In this document: positions 7,072 to 14,726 of the stretch, one piece after another
How the letters are laid out: every line of letters starts with the position of its first letter
Position numbering within the stretch: the first letter of the stretch is position 1
The notes under the pieces: model-generated
What the model saw: the letters and a program-made list of their open reading frames with translations, nothing else
Told to the model about the DNA's origin: nothing
Databases searched by the model: none
Origin: Bacteroidales bacterium
GTDB taxonomy: Bacteria; Bacteroidota; Bacteroidia; Bacteroidales; Muribaculaceae
NCBI GenBank assembly: GCA_004552725.1
Contig: SFNM01000011.1
Coordinates: forward strand, 1-30,902
Direction: 5' to 3'
Length of the DNA stretch: 30,902 nucleotides
Position numbers and translations under genes: made by a program

Positions 7072-8775
7072 TTAGTGCTGGAGGTAGTTGGGGAGTTGGG
7101 CGGGGTCGAATGTGTTGATGAATTCGGCGTGGCGAGAGATTTCGGCAGCGGCGAGGTTCACGTACACGGTGAGGGATTTTTCGAACTTGGCGTCGCGGTT
7201 TGCATCGAGCAAAAGGAGGTAGCTCATCACCAAGTTGCCGGCCATTTCTACCAAGCGGCGAGCCATGAAGTCGGCATAAGCGGAATCTTCAACGGCGGAA
7301 ACGTGTTCAACGGCTGCTACATATTTTTCGGTGAGCGCAGCGAGACGGTCCTTGATGGCTTGGAGTTCGGGGCGCACCTCGGTAGCGGCATAGGAGTCGA
7401 TTAGGGCTTTGTAGGTGCCGGTGGTGACGTGGCGGATAGCAGCCACTACTTGGAGTTGGGTGGTACCTTCGTAGATGGAGGTGATGCGTGCGTCGCGGTA
7501 GAGGCGTTCGCAAGCGTAGTCCTTCATGAAGCCGGAACCGCCGTGGATTTGGATGCAGTCGTAAGCGTTTTGGTTGCAATATTCGCTACCGAGGCCTTTG
7601 GCCATGGGGGTAAGGGCGTCGGCCAGGCGGTTGTATTGCTTACATTCTTTGCGTTCGTCGGGAGTGAGTGTGCGTTCGCGAGCGATGTCTTCGTAGGCTT
7701 TGTAGAGGTCGACGTAGCGAGCGCACTCGTAAAGGAGTGTGCGGGAAGCGTCGAGTTTAGCCTTGATTACGGCAATCATTTCGGCCACAGCGGGGAATTC
7801 GATGATTGCTTTGCCGAATTGGCGACGGTCTTTGGCGTATGCCAGGGCTTCGCGGTAGGCGATTTCGGAGCAACCGACGCTTTGCGCGGCGATGCCGAGG
7901 CGAGCGCCGTTCATCAGAGCCATCACATATTTGATGAGGCCCATACGGCGGGAGCCGCAGAGTTCGGCGGGAGCGTTTTTGTAAACGAGTTCGCAAGTGG
8001 GCGAGCCTTTGATGCCCATCTTGTTTTCGATGCGGCGGACGGTTACGCCACCGTTGCGTTTGTCGTAGATGAACATAGACAGGCCGCGGCCGTCTTTGGT
8101 GCCTTCTTCAGAGCGAGCGAGCACCAAGTGGATGTCGCTGTCGCCGTTGGTGATGAAGCGTTTCACGCCGTTGAGCACCCAGGTGCCGTCTTCTTTCTGA
8201 GTGGCGCGGAGCATCACGGATTGGAGGTCGGAACCGGCATCGGGTTCGGTGAGGTCCATCGACATGGTTTCGCCTTCGCACACGCGGGGGATGAAGCGAG
8301 CGCGTTGGTCTTCGCTACCGAATTCGTAGAGTGTTTCGGCGCAGTCTTGGAGGCCCCATAGGTTTTCGAAGCCGGTATCGGCGCGCGACACGATGTCGGC
8401 GGCCATGATGTAGGGTGTGATTGGGAAGTTGAGGCCACCGAAACGGCGTGGCATAGCCATGCCCATTAGGCCGGCTTGACGGCAGGCTTTGAGGTTGTCA
8501 ACGGTAGCGGAAGCGTAGTGAGCGCGGCCGTCGGAGCATGAAGCGCCTTCGTGGTCGACGGATTCGGCGTTTTCAGCGATGATATTAGCGCAGATGTCGC
8601 CAACGACTTCGAGCACGCGGGTGTAGTTGTCCATAGCGTCTTCGAAGTTGAGGGGAGCGTAGTCGAAGTTTTCGGCATCGGCAAAGTTGCGCTCTTTGAG
8701 CTCAACGATTTTGCGCATCATCGGGTGGTTGAGGTGATGCAGCAGGTCGGGATTATCTGTAAAAAAGTTAGCCAT
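7072..8775 (-). CDS. Acyl-CoA dehydrogenase, long form
   Basis: A flavoenzyme that oxidises an acyl-CoA to the enoyl-CoA (or runs in reverse), passing electrons to or from the ETF encoded just upstream. Visible blocks are MPRRFGGLNFPI (109-119), the flavin/substrate motif MDLTEPDAGSD (173-183), NGVKRFITNG (202-211), the DRRQFGKAI block (316-324), QIHGGSGF (409-416) and IYEGTTQLQ with the likely catalytic base E436. At 567 residues it is longer than the 380-400 of short-chain enzymes; residues 455-567 form an extra helical C-terminal domain. Its ATG lies 5 bp after the etfA stop. Substrate cannot be read from sequence. Confidence 0.95.
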   Translation of the reverse strand: MANFFTDNPDLLHHLNHPMMRKIVELKERNFADAENFDYAPLNFEDAMDNYTRVLEVVGDICANIIAENAESVDHEGASCSDGRAHYASATVDNLKACRQAGLMGMAMPRRFGGLNFPITPYIMAADIVSRADTGFENLWGLQDCAETLYEFGSEDQRARFIPRVCEGETMSMDLTEPDAGSDLQSVMLRATQKEDGTWVLNGVKRFITNGDSDIHLVLARSEEGTKDGRGLSMFIYDKRNGGVTVRRIENKMGIKGSPTCELVYKNAPAELCGSRRMGLIKYVMALMNGARLGIAAQSVGCSEIAYREALAYAKDRRQFGKAIIEFPAVAEMIAVIKAKLDASRTLLYECARYVDLYKAYEDIARERTLTPDERKECKQYNRLADALTPMAKGLGSEYCNQNAYDCIQIHGGSGFMKDYACERLYRDARITSIYEGTTQLQVVAAIRHVTTGTYKALIDSYAATEVRPELQAIKDRLAALTEKYVAAVEHVSAVEDSAYADFMARRLVEMAGNLVMSYLLLLDANRDAKFEKSLTVYVNLAAAEISRHAEFINTFDPAQLPNYLQH

Positions 8776-8780
8776 GGCTC

Positions 8781-9809
8781 TTACTTGGAGTTCTTCTTGT
8801 AATACTTAATGAGTTTTGGAACAACGTTTTCGATGTCGCCGGTGATAACGTAGTCGGCGATAGCGTTGATTGGCGCGTTGGGGTCGTTGTTGATAGAGAT
8901 GATGATGGAGCTTTCTTGCATACCGGCGATGTGTTGGATTTGGCCGGAGATGCCGCAAGCGATGTAGAGTTTGGGGCGAACGGTGACGCCGGTTTGGCCG
9001 ATTTGGCGTTCGTGTTCCACGAAGCCGGCATCAACAGCAGCGCGGGAAGCGCCAACTTCGCCGCCGAGAGTTTGAGCCAAGTCGTAGAGGAGTTGGAAGT
9101 TTTCTTTGCTACCAACGCCGTAGCCGCCGGCCACGATGATGGGGGAATTTTTGATGTTGACTTTTGACTTGGCGATTTGTCGGTCGATGATTTCGACAAC
9201 GAAATCGGTGTCGGCAACGTATTTAGCGGGGTCAAGAGCGATTACTTGGCCTTTATAGTTGGGGTCGAGGACCTCTTTTTTCATCACGCCTTCGCGCACG
9301 GTGGCCATTTGTGGGCGACATTCGGGGTTAACGATAGTAGCCACGATGTTGCCGCCGAAAGCGGGGCGGATTTGGTAGAGGAGGTCGTGGTATTCGGTTT
9401 GAGTTTTAGCGGCGGTGTGGTCGCCGATTTCCAGAGCGGTGCAGTCGGCTGTGAGGCCGGAGTGGAGGGCGGAGGAAACGCGGGGGCCGAGGTCACGGCC
9501 GATGCAGGTGGCGCCCATCAAGCAGATTTGGGGATTGATTTCCTTGAAGAGGTTGATGAGCACGGCTGCGTGGGGGTTGGAGGTATAGGGATAGAGGCGA
9601 GCGTCGTCGACGGTGTAAACTACATCGGCACCGTAGGGGAAGATTTGCGATTCGATGCCGGCGAGGTTGGAGCCAACAACGAGGGCTTCGAGGCGGATAC
9701 CGAGGCGGTCGGCGAGTTTGCGGCCTTTGGTAAGGAGTTCGAGGCTGACATCGGCAATGCGGCCTTCGTCGAACTCGCAGTAAACTACAAGATTGTTGTT
9801 ATCTGCCAT
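8781..9809 (-). CDS. etfA: Electron transfer flavoprotein alpha subunit
   Basis: The large subunit of the ETF heterodimer, which binds FAD and docks on the dehydrogenase. The 342-residue protein has an N-terminal domain (1-205) and the C-terminal FAD domain, recognised by VGASRAAVDAGF and the following GQTGVTVRPKLYIACGISG and IAGM blocks, which are the classic EtfA signature. It has no extra ferredoxin domain. It sits between etfB (35-bp gap) and acd (5-bp gap), in a single transcript from the promoter at 10793-10824. Confidence 0.97.
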   Translation of the reverse strand: MADNNNLVVYCEFDEGRIADVSLELLTKGRKLADRLGIRLEALVVGSNLAGIESQIFPYGADVVYTVDDARLYPYTSNPHAAVLINLFKEINPQICLMGATCIGRDLGPRVSSALHSGLTADCTALEIGDHTAAKTQTEYHDLLYQIRPAFGGNIVATIVNPECRPQMATVREGVMKKEVLDPNYKGQVIALDPAKYVADTDFVVEIIDRQIAKSKVNIKNSPIIVAGGYGVGSKENFQLLYDLAQTLGGEVGASRAAVDAGFVEHERQIGQTGVTVRPKLYIACGISGQIQHIAGMQESSIIISINNDPNAPINAIADYVITGDIENVVPKLIKYYKKNSK

Positions 9810-9844
9810 AGTTTTAATGATTTTTGACTTCGGCGATGCTAAAA

Positions 9845-10717
9845 TTAGCCGATGGTGTGGTTAACAATAAGTTCTTTGATAAGGTCTTCGATTTGGGCGT
9901 CGTTGTCGTCGAGACGGCGAGCATCTTTGGCCACGAAGACTACGCTTTCCACGTTTTTCACCTTTGTGGGAGAGCCGGGGAAGCCGATTTGAGCGGGGTC
10001 GGCTTCAACGAATGCAGCGCCCCATTCTTGGATTTGGAGGTGAGCGCGAGCGTCAACGAATGCTTGCATATCCTCGGCGAGTTTGGCTTTTTCGCTGGGG
10101 GATACGGCGTATTTATATTTCATCAGGCGCTTTGCGTTGCGTGGGCGACATTCGGGAGCGGATCCGGTGACGGTCACTACGCATGGAAGGGGAGCAACAA
10201 CGGTTTCGATACCGTGTTCGAGGCGGCGACGCACCACGATTTTGCCGTCTTGATTAAGAGTAACGTCTTCGGCGTAAGTAACTTGTGGGATGTTGAGTTT
10301 TTCAGCGATTTGGGGCACCACTTGAGCGGTGTCACCGTCGATTGCTTGGCGTCCGCCGAGGATGATGTCGTAGTTGCCGATTTTGCGAATAGCTTGAGAA
10401 AGGGAATAAGAAGTAGCAAGGGTGTCGGCACCGCCGAGAGCGCGGTCGGTGAGGACAATGCCGCAGTCGGCTCCACGGAAGATAGCTTCGCGAATAACTT
10501 CGGCCGATTTGGGCAATCCCATAGTGAGGACGGTGATAGTCGAGCCGGGGTTAGCGTCTTTGAGGCGGAGCGCTTGTTCGAGGGCATTCAGGTCTTCAGG
10601 GTTGAAGATAGCGGGGAGGACGGCGCGGTTGATGGTACCGTCTTCCTTCATAGCATCTTTGCCTACGTTGCGGGTGTCGGGCACCTGCTTAGCAAGCACA
10701 ATGATGTTTAAACTCAT
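9845..10717 (-). CDS. etfB: Electron transfer flavoprotein beta subunit, bifurcating-like
   Basis: The small ETF subunit, 290 residues, and first gene of the operon. The protein begins with NIIVLAKQVPDT, the usual EtfB opening. GRQAIDGDTAQVVP at 122-135 is the form found in clostridial and Acidaminococcus-type electron-bifurcating ETFs, in which the site binds a second FAD; mammalian-type AMP-binding EtfB has GKQAIDDDCNQ at this point (from memory of those families). The neighbouring LTDRALGGADTLATS block is also of the bifurcating type. If so, the complex could couple NADH oxidation to acyl-CoA reduction and ferredoxin reduction. No ferredoxin or thiolase/crotonase genes lie in the window. 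Confidence 0.96.
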   Translation of the reverse strand: MSLNIIVLAKQVPDTRNVGKDAMKEDGTINRAVLPAIFNPEDLNALEQALRLKDANPGSTITVLTMGLPKSAEVIREAIFRGADCGIVLTDRALGGADTLATSYSLSQAIRKIGNYDIILGGRQAIDGDTAQVVPQIAEKLNIPQVTYAEDVTLNQDGKIVVRRRLEHGIETVVAPLPCVVTVTGSAPECRPRNAKRLMKYKYAVSPSEKAKLAEDMQAFVDARAHLQIQEWGAAFVEADPAQIGFPGSPTKVKNVESVVFVAKDARRLDDNDAQIEDLIKELIVNHTIG

Positions 10718-10761
10718 AATTATCAGATAATTAATATATTTGTATTGTTATTTCCATTGAG

Positions 10762-10786
10762 AAGGCCTTGCGCAAGGCCTTTTTTA
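10762..10786 (+). terminator. Palindromic hairpin with U tract at the 5' end of the etfB transcript
   Basis: A perfect 20-bp palindrome at 10762-10781 (arms AAGGCCTT, GCGC loop) is followed on the plus strand by TTTTT, so in that direction it looks like a rho-independent terminator, yet no plus-strand gene ends here. On the minus strand it begins within a few bases of the expected start site, so it would also form a stem-loop at the very 5' end of the etfBA-acd mRNA. Confidence 0.6.
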
Positions 10787-10792
10787 GCACTG

Positions 10793-10824
10793 CAAAGTTA
10801 CGAAAAAATCCGCAAACGGCCAAA
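10793..10824 (-). promoter_or_regulatory. Promoter of the etfB-etfA-acd operon
   Basis: Minus strand: TTTG (10821-10824), 20 bp, TAACTTTG (10793-10800), a perfect match. The expected start site is near 10786, giving a leader of about 70 nt that opens with the palindrome. Confidence 0.87.
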
Positions 10825-10849
10825 TTTTGTTTGCGAGCCGGTGGCAAAG

Positions 10850-10991
10850 CTGCTCGGCTTCCGCCTCGCCACAGGACTCAACTGCGGCGAACGCTGCGCT
10901 GCGCCGAACCTTCGTCGGGCGCTTCCGCGCCGCTCGGCTTCCGCCTCGCCACCGAACCTCACTGCGGCGGGCGCTGCGCTGCGCCGAGTCC
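10850..10991 (+). repeat. Tandem GC-rich repeat, about 80-bp period
   Basis: Two units start at 10854 and 10934 with the identical 19 bases TCGGCTTCCGCCTCGCCAC. Over the first 54 bases I count 47 matches, including GCTGCGCTGCGCCGA. A related fragment (GCGCTTCCGCGCCGCTCGG) joins the units. A third copy of the first 30 or so bases, in reverse orientation, lies in the coding region at 629-666. The family looks like a short dispersed intergenic element; no transposase is present. Confidence 0.75.
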
Positions 10992-11066
10992 TTGTATGGT
11001 GGATTGTGGGGCGGTGCACAATAAATGGCGTGGGTGGTGCGTTACATTATTATATATTACTGAATT

Positions 11067-12533
11067 ATGATTAAGAGACTATCTTTTTTGCTTGTTGTAG
11101 CGGTTTTGGGCTGGTTGACGGCCGGGGCTGCTAATCCTAAGAGAGAGTTTCGTGGTGCTTGGATGCATACGGTGTATCAACAGCAGTATCACGACCAAAC
11201 GACTGCTCAAAATCAGGCTTATATACGTCAGCAACTTGATTTGCTGCAACTGGCGGGCTGTAATGCTGTAATTTTCCAGGTTCGGCCGCAGGCTGATGCG
11301 TTTTATCCGAGTGATTTAGAGCCGTGGAGCCGATTTTTGACTGACAATGGCGCGGCGCCGGTGCCGGCGTGGGATCCGTTGCAGTTTATCATTGATGAGG
11401 CACATGCCCGCGGGATGGAATTGCACGCGTGGTTAAATCCATATCGAGTGACGACAGCGAAGTCGCAGACTCTGCCACAGGGTCACGTTTATCATAAGCA
11501 TCCGGAATGGTTTGTGCGCTTCGACGGCAAGTTGTATTTCGACCCTGGCTTACCTGAAAGCCGGGAGTTTATCACCAAGGTTGTGATGGATATTGTGAGC
11601 CGCTATGATGTGGACGGCATCCATTTCGATGACTATTTCTACCCCTACCCGGTGAAGGGAGTGGAGTTCCCCGACGATGCTTCATATAAGAAATATGGCA
11701 ATGGGCTGGAGCGAGGCGATTGGCGTCGCCATAATGTGGACCTGCTCATCGAAGGCCTCCACAAGGAAATTGCGGCTGTGAAGCCGTGGGTGATTTTCGG
11801 CATCAGTCCGTTTGGCATCTGGCGGAATGAGACGAGCGATCCGCGCGGGTCGAAGACAAATGGCTTGCAGAATTACGATGCGTTGTATGCAGATGTGTTG
11901 CTGTGGGCTGAGAAAGGATGGGTAGACTATTTGTTGCCTCAATTATATTGGGATTTGGAGCATCGCGCCGCCTCGTATTTGGTGTTGGTGGATTGGTGGA
12001 ATCGCAATGCCAACGGGCGTAATCTGTACATGGGTCAAGACATCGGAGTGACGATGAAGAAGCCCGACATAGCGCCGTCGACCGAGCCCAACCAATTGCG
12101 CCACAAGGTGATGCTTACGCGTGAGGCTGAAAACATACAGGGTAACTGCTGGTGGCCGGCTTATTCGCTGACCAACAACACCGGCCACATCGCCGACATC
12201 CTGCGCACCGACTTGCAATCCACCATCGCCCTACCCCCACTCTATCCGTGGATTAGCGAGGTGGCACCGATGGCCGTTGAAGGGCTGAAGGCGAGTGGCA
12301 AGGTGCTGAGTTGGGATGCGCCCACGGTGGAAGGTACAGCCGACGATGCGGTGAAGTTTGCGGTGTATCATTTCGATAACGTAGATAATATTGACCTTGA
12401 GAACACAGAGGCTATCGAAGGTATCACATGGAAGAATGAATGGAAAGCCGAGCACTCGGGAGTATACGTTGTGACTGCGTTGTCGCGCGTGAACTGTGAG
12501 TCGGTGGCTTCAGAACCAGTAATAGTGAAATGA
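11067..12533 (+). CDS. Family 10-like glycoside hydrolase (GHL10 / DUF187, YngK type)
   Basis: A 488-residue secreted protein: signal peptide 1-22 (ending TAGAA), then a TIM-barrel-like GHL10 domain (about 27-345) recognised by FRGAWMHTVY at its start, AGCNAVIFQVRPQADAFY, DEAHARGMELHAWLNPYR, DVDGIHFDDYFYPYP and GISPFGIWRN. The IHFDDYFYP and LLPQLYWD blocks carry acidic residues likely to be catalytic. Residues about 395-488 form a beta-sandwich (FN3-like) domain. Substrates of this family are poorly known; cell-wall or surface glycans are plausible. First gene of a four-gene operon: the GT2 ATG lies one base after its stop. No promoter matching the usual pattern was found upstream. Confidence 0.92.
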   Translation: MIKRLSFLLVVAVLGWLTAGAANPKREFRGAWMHTVYQQQYHDQTTAQNQAYIRQQLDLLQLAGCNAVIFQVRPQADAFYPSDLEPWSRFLTDNGAAPVPAWDPLQFIIDEAHARGMELHAWLNPYRVTTAKSQTLPQGHVYHKHPEWFVRFDGKLYFDPGLPESREFITKVVMDIVSRYDVDGIHFDDYFYPYPVKGVEFPDDASYKKYGNGLERGDWRRHNVDLLIEGLHKEIAAVKPWVIFGISPFGIWRNETSDPRGSKTNGLQNYDALYADVLLWAEKGWVDYLLPQLYWDLEHRAASYLVLVDWWNRNANGRNLYMGQDIGVTMKKPDIAPSTEPNQLRHKVMLTREAENIQGNCWWPAYSLTNNTGHIADILRTDLQSTIALPPLYPWISEVAPMAVEGLKASGKVLSWDAPTVEGTADDAVKFAVYHFDNVDNIDLENTEAIEGITWKNEWKAEHSGVYVVTALSRVNCESVASEPVIVK

Positions 12534-12534
12534 T

Positions 12535-13479
12535 ATGAGTGCGGTGGTGTCTGTGATAATGCCGGTTTATAATGTGGAGCGCTATCTGCGCGCCGCCATT
12601 GACAGTGTGCTTGCGCAGACCTATCCGCATTGGGAACTGATACTGGTCGACGACGGGTCGACTGACTCGTCGCCGGAAATCTGCGATGAATATGCCGCCG
12701 CCAACCCGCAAATCACGGTGTATCACACAGCCAACGGGGGGTTGTCGGCAGCACGCAACTATGGCTTGCGCCACAGCACGGCGCCGTGGGTGTTGTTTGT
12801 GGACAGCGATGATATGATACACCCGCAGTGCTTGGCTGCGCTGATGGAGGTGCAGAAACATTCGCAATGCGATATAGTGAGTGCGACGGCTCAAGAAGAC
12901 ACCGAACCGCATTTTCGGCGGATAGGAGTGCCGACAATGCGAGTGCGCACTTGGGAAAAAGCGGTTGAACTCACTTTGTATCAGCGGTGCGGAATGCTTA
13001 ATTCGATGTGTGGCAAATTATTTGCTCGCAGGTTGTTTGAGCAAGATAAATTCACTGAAGGTATCTTGTATGAGGACTTGGACATCTTTTATCGCTTGTA
13101 CGACAAAGTGGAGAGAGTGGCGACCACCCGCGCGCGGCTGTACTTTTATCGAATGAGACCGGGCAGCATCATCCACACATGGAATGAGCACCGAACCGAC
13201 GTGTTGACGGTGATGGACAAGATGGAGGCATATATGGCCAAGCGTCATCCGCAACTTCTTAAAGCAGCACGCGACCGAAGGCTTAGTGCTAATTTCAATA
13301 TTTTTCTTCTTGCTACAGCCAATGGGCAGAAGGAGATAGCCGACCGCTGTTGGAAAGTGATTTGCGCGCTGCGTGGAGCCTCGCTATTCAATCCGAAAGT
13401 GAGGTTTAAGAACCATGTAGGGTGCTTGGTTTCTTATCTTGGACGCGGGGTGATGAACGCGATTGGGCGCATAAGTTGA
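12535..13479 (+). CDS. Family 2 glycosyltransferase
   Basis: A GT-A fold sugar transferase (314 residues), probably cytoplasmic face of the inner membrane. The N-terminal domain shows SVIMPVYNVERYL (6-18), VDDGSTD (38-44), NGGLSAARNYGL (68-79) and the metal-binding VDSDD (89-93). The middle holds MLNSMCGKLFARRLF and YEDLDIFYRLY, common in polysaccharide GT2 enzymes that add Gal, Glc or GlcNAc. It has no transmembrane segment. It sits 1 bp after the GHL10 gene and 5 bp before the phosphoribosyltransferase, so it is in one transcript with both. Donor and acceptor cannot be told. Confidence 0.94.
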   Translation: MSAVVSVIMPVYNVERYLRAAIDSVLAQTYPHWELILVDDGSTDSSPEICDEYAAANPQITVYHTANGGLSAARNYGLRHSTAPWVLFVDSDDMIHPQCLAALMEVQKHSQCDIVSATAQEDTEPHFRRIGVPTMRVRTWEKAVELTLYQRCGMLNSMCGKLFARRLFEQDKFTEGILYEDLDIFYRLYDKVERVATTRARLYFYRMRPGSIIHTWNEHRTDVLTVMDKMEAYMAKRHPQLLKAARDRRLSANFNIFLLATANGQKEIADRCWKVICALRGASLFNPKVRFKNHVGCLVSYLGRGVMNAIGRIS

Positions 13480-13484
13480 GAGCC

Positions 13485-14036
13485 ATGAAAGTAATTACCC
13501 TCACTAAAGAGACGTTTCCACAGGCATGCCGCCAATTGGCGGCTAAGGCTGATGTACGACCGGATGTGTTAGTGGCCATACGCACGGGCGGTGCATACGT
13601 GGGACGTGAACTGTGCGAGATATGGAGCCTCACCAAGGAACAATACATTGAAGTGGAATTGCAGCGACCTTCGACGGCGGCGAAGCGAGGCCTAATCGCA
13701 AAAGTCATCAGCAAATTGCCGCAATGGATGGCAGATTGGCTTCGAGTGATGGAAGCCTCGGTGTTGTCGTGGATGCCACGCGGTGAACGCCACTTTGAGT
13801 ATAGCGCGGAACAATTGGAAAGGTTGACGCAAGGCACGCGAGTGATGGTAGTCGATGATGCCGTGGACTCGGGTATGACTATGTCGGCGGTGGTGAAAGC
13901 GACTGAAGCGGCCACCGGAACATTGCCGGCTACAGCAGCGATTGTGGTGACATGTAGCAACCCGGCTATTCAACCAGACTATTCACTATATAATAATGTG
14001 TTAATCCGATTTCCATGGTCGAAGGACGCGCGGTGA
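13485..14036 (+). CDS. Phosphoribosyltransferase-domain protein
   Basis: A 183-residue type I PRTase. The PRPP-binding motif is RVMVVDDAVDSGMTM (119-133), and the VLVAIRTGGAYVGREL block (28-43) is the pyrophosphate loop. Residues 60-115 form an inserted hood-like segment with Trp residues (QWMADWLRVM, LSWMPRG). The frame is open upstream to 13422, but the ATG at 13485 gives the expected N-terminus and lies 5 bp after the GT2 stop. Family members act on purines, pyrimidines or unknown acceptors; the base is not readable. The following HAD gene overlaps it by 22 bp (or 4 bp, see that gene), which suggests that the two products act together. Confidence 0.88.
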   Translation: MKVITLTKETFPQACRQLAAKADVRPDVLVAIRTGGAYVGRELCEIWSLTKEQYIEVELQRPSTAAKRGLIAKVISKLPQWMADWLRVMEASVLSWMPRGERHFEYSAEQLERLTQGTRVMVVDDAVDSGMTMSAVVKATEAATGTLPATAAIVVTCSNPAIQPDYSLYNNVLIRFPWSKDAR

Positions 14037-14647
14037 CAGTAGTAGACCTTGATGGTACGTTGGTGCAGGGAAATACCTTGCACCTGTATCTGCGTGCGGC
14101 ATTGAGGTGTCTGTGGTGGCGCAGACCGCTCGTTGCGCTGTGGGTGGCAGCGCTGATGGCCTCGCGAGCCGTGCGCCTCATCCCCCACTCCACTATGAAA
14201 TACGGAGTAGCGCGGGCCGTGGGCGCGCATCCCGCCGTTATAGCGCGATTGAAGCGTATGGTGCAGTTCAATCCGGATGTAGAGCGATTAATTAATGAGC
14301 GTCGCAAACAAGGCGATGAGGTGGTATTAGCCACGGCTGCTTTCGGCTTTTATGCCAAGGAACTGTGGGAAGGAGAATTGATATCAAGCGAATTGAGTGG
14401 AGACCCGGAGACGGAATGTCGCGGAGAGCGCAAAGCAGCGGCAGTATCGGCATATTTGGACAAGCGCCATGCAACATTGGCATGCGTCATCACCGACCAC
14501 CACGACGATTTGCCCCTACTGCGACTTCACGCATCAGGGCCCAACTACTTGATTCGTCCATCGCAGTCGACGATAGCGGCAATTGGAGACATCAAGGCTC
14601 AAATAATTGGCAAGGGAATGGTGGATTTTTTACCCGGATGTGGGTAA
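14015..14647 (+). CDS. HAD-superfamily phosphatase (HAD-IB-like)
   Basis: A 210-residue haloacid-dehalogenase phosphatase. Motif I is VVDLDGTLV (nucleophile D11, acid D13), motif II is LATAAF, a lysine follows in the RGERKAAAV segment, and motif IV is ITDHHDDLPLL. A hydrophobic cap (about 22-55, TLHLYLRAALRCLWW then LVALWVAALMA) suggests a membrane-near substrate and resembles the HAD domain found fused to UbiA-type prenyltransferases. An alternative GTG start at 14033 overlaps the PRT stop as GTGA and puts motif I at residues 5-7; the longer ATG form is kept here. Last gene of the operon. Confidence 0.85.
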   Translation: MVEGRAVTVVDLDGTLVQGNTLHLYLRAALRCLWWRRPLVALWVAALMASRAVRLIPHSTMKYGVARAVGAHPAVIARLKRMVQFNPDVERLINERRKQGDEVVLATAAFGFYAKELWEGELISSELSGDPETECRGERKAAAVSAYLDKRHATLACVITDHHDDLPLLRLHASGPNYLIRPSQSTIAAIGDIKAQIIGKGMVDFLPGCG

Positions 14648-14651
14648 AAAA
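14626..14651. repeat. Inverted repeat at the end of the HAD gene
   Basis: TTTTTTACCC and GGGTAAAAAA flank a 6-nt loop and overlap the HAD stop codon. Neither strand has a T tract after the GC part, so a classic terminator is doubtful, but it is the only hairpin between the convergent HAD and ABC-F genes. Confidence 0.4.
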
Positions 14652-14726
14652 GTCCGATTTGGGTAAAGAATCCCCGTTTTTTGGATATATAGAACAATAT
14701 TGGAGATTTTAGGAAATAGTCTTCAA

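Larger units (their letters stand above)
10718..11066. other. Intergenic region between divergent etfB and the GHL10 gene
   Basis: It holds the etfB promoter and 5' hairpin, the tandem GC-rich repeat (10850-10991) and about 75 bp of AT-richer DNA before the ATG at 11067. Open frames crossing it follow the repeats and have no recognisable product. I found no TAnnTTTG box for the plus-strand operon. Confidence 0.7.

Noticed and set aside
7429..8361. Long plus-strand open frame opposite the acyl-CoA dehydrogenase (and similar ones opposite etfA, etfB, ABC-F, pgk and prfA)
   Set aside because: These are mirror frames created by codon bias of well-supported minus-strand genes. The products are low in motif content, and the strong family matches are all on the other strand.
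10745..11074. Open frames through the intergenic region before the GHL10 gene
   Set aside because: They follow the GC-rich tandem repeats, in several frames on both strands, and have no recognisable domain.
14626..14651. Terminator between the convergent HAD and ABC-F genes
   Set aside because: The inverted repeat has T on the 5' side and A on the 3' side on both strands, so the U tract of an intrinsic terminator is missing. Kept only as an inverted repeat.
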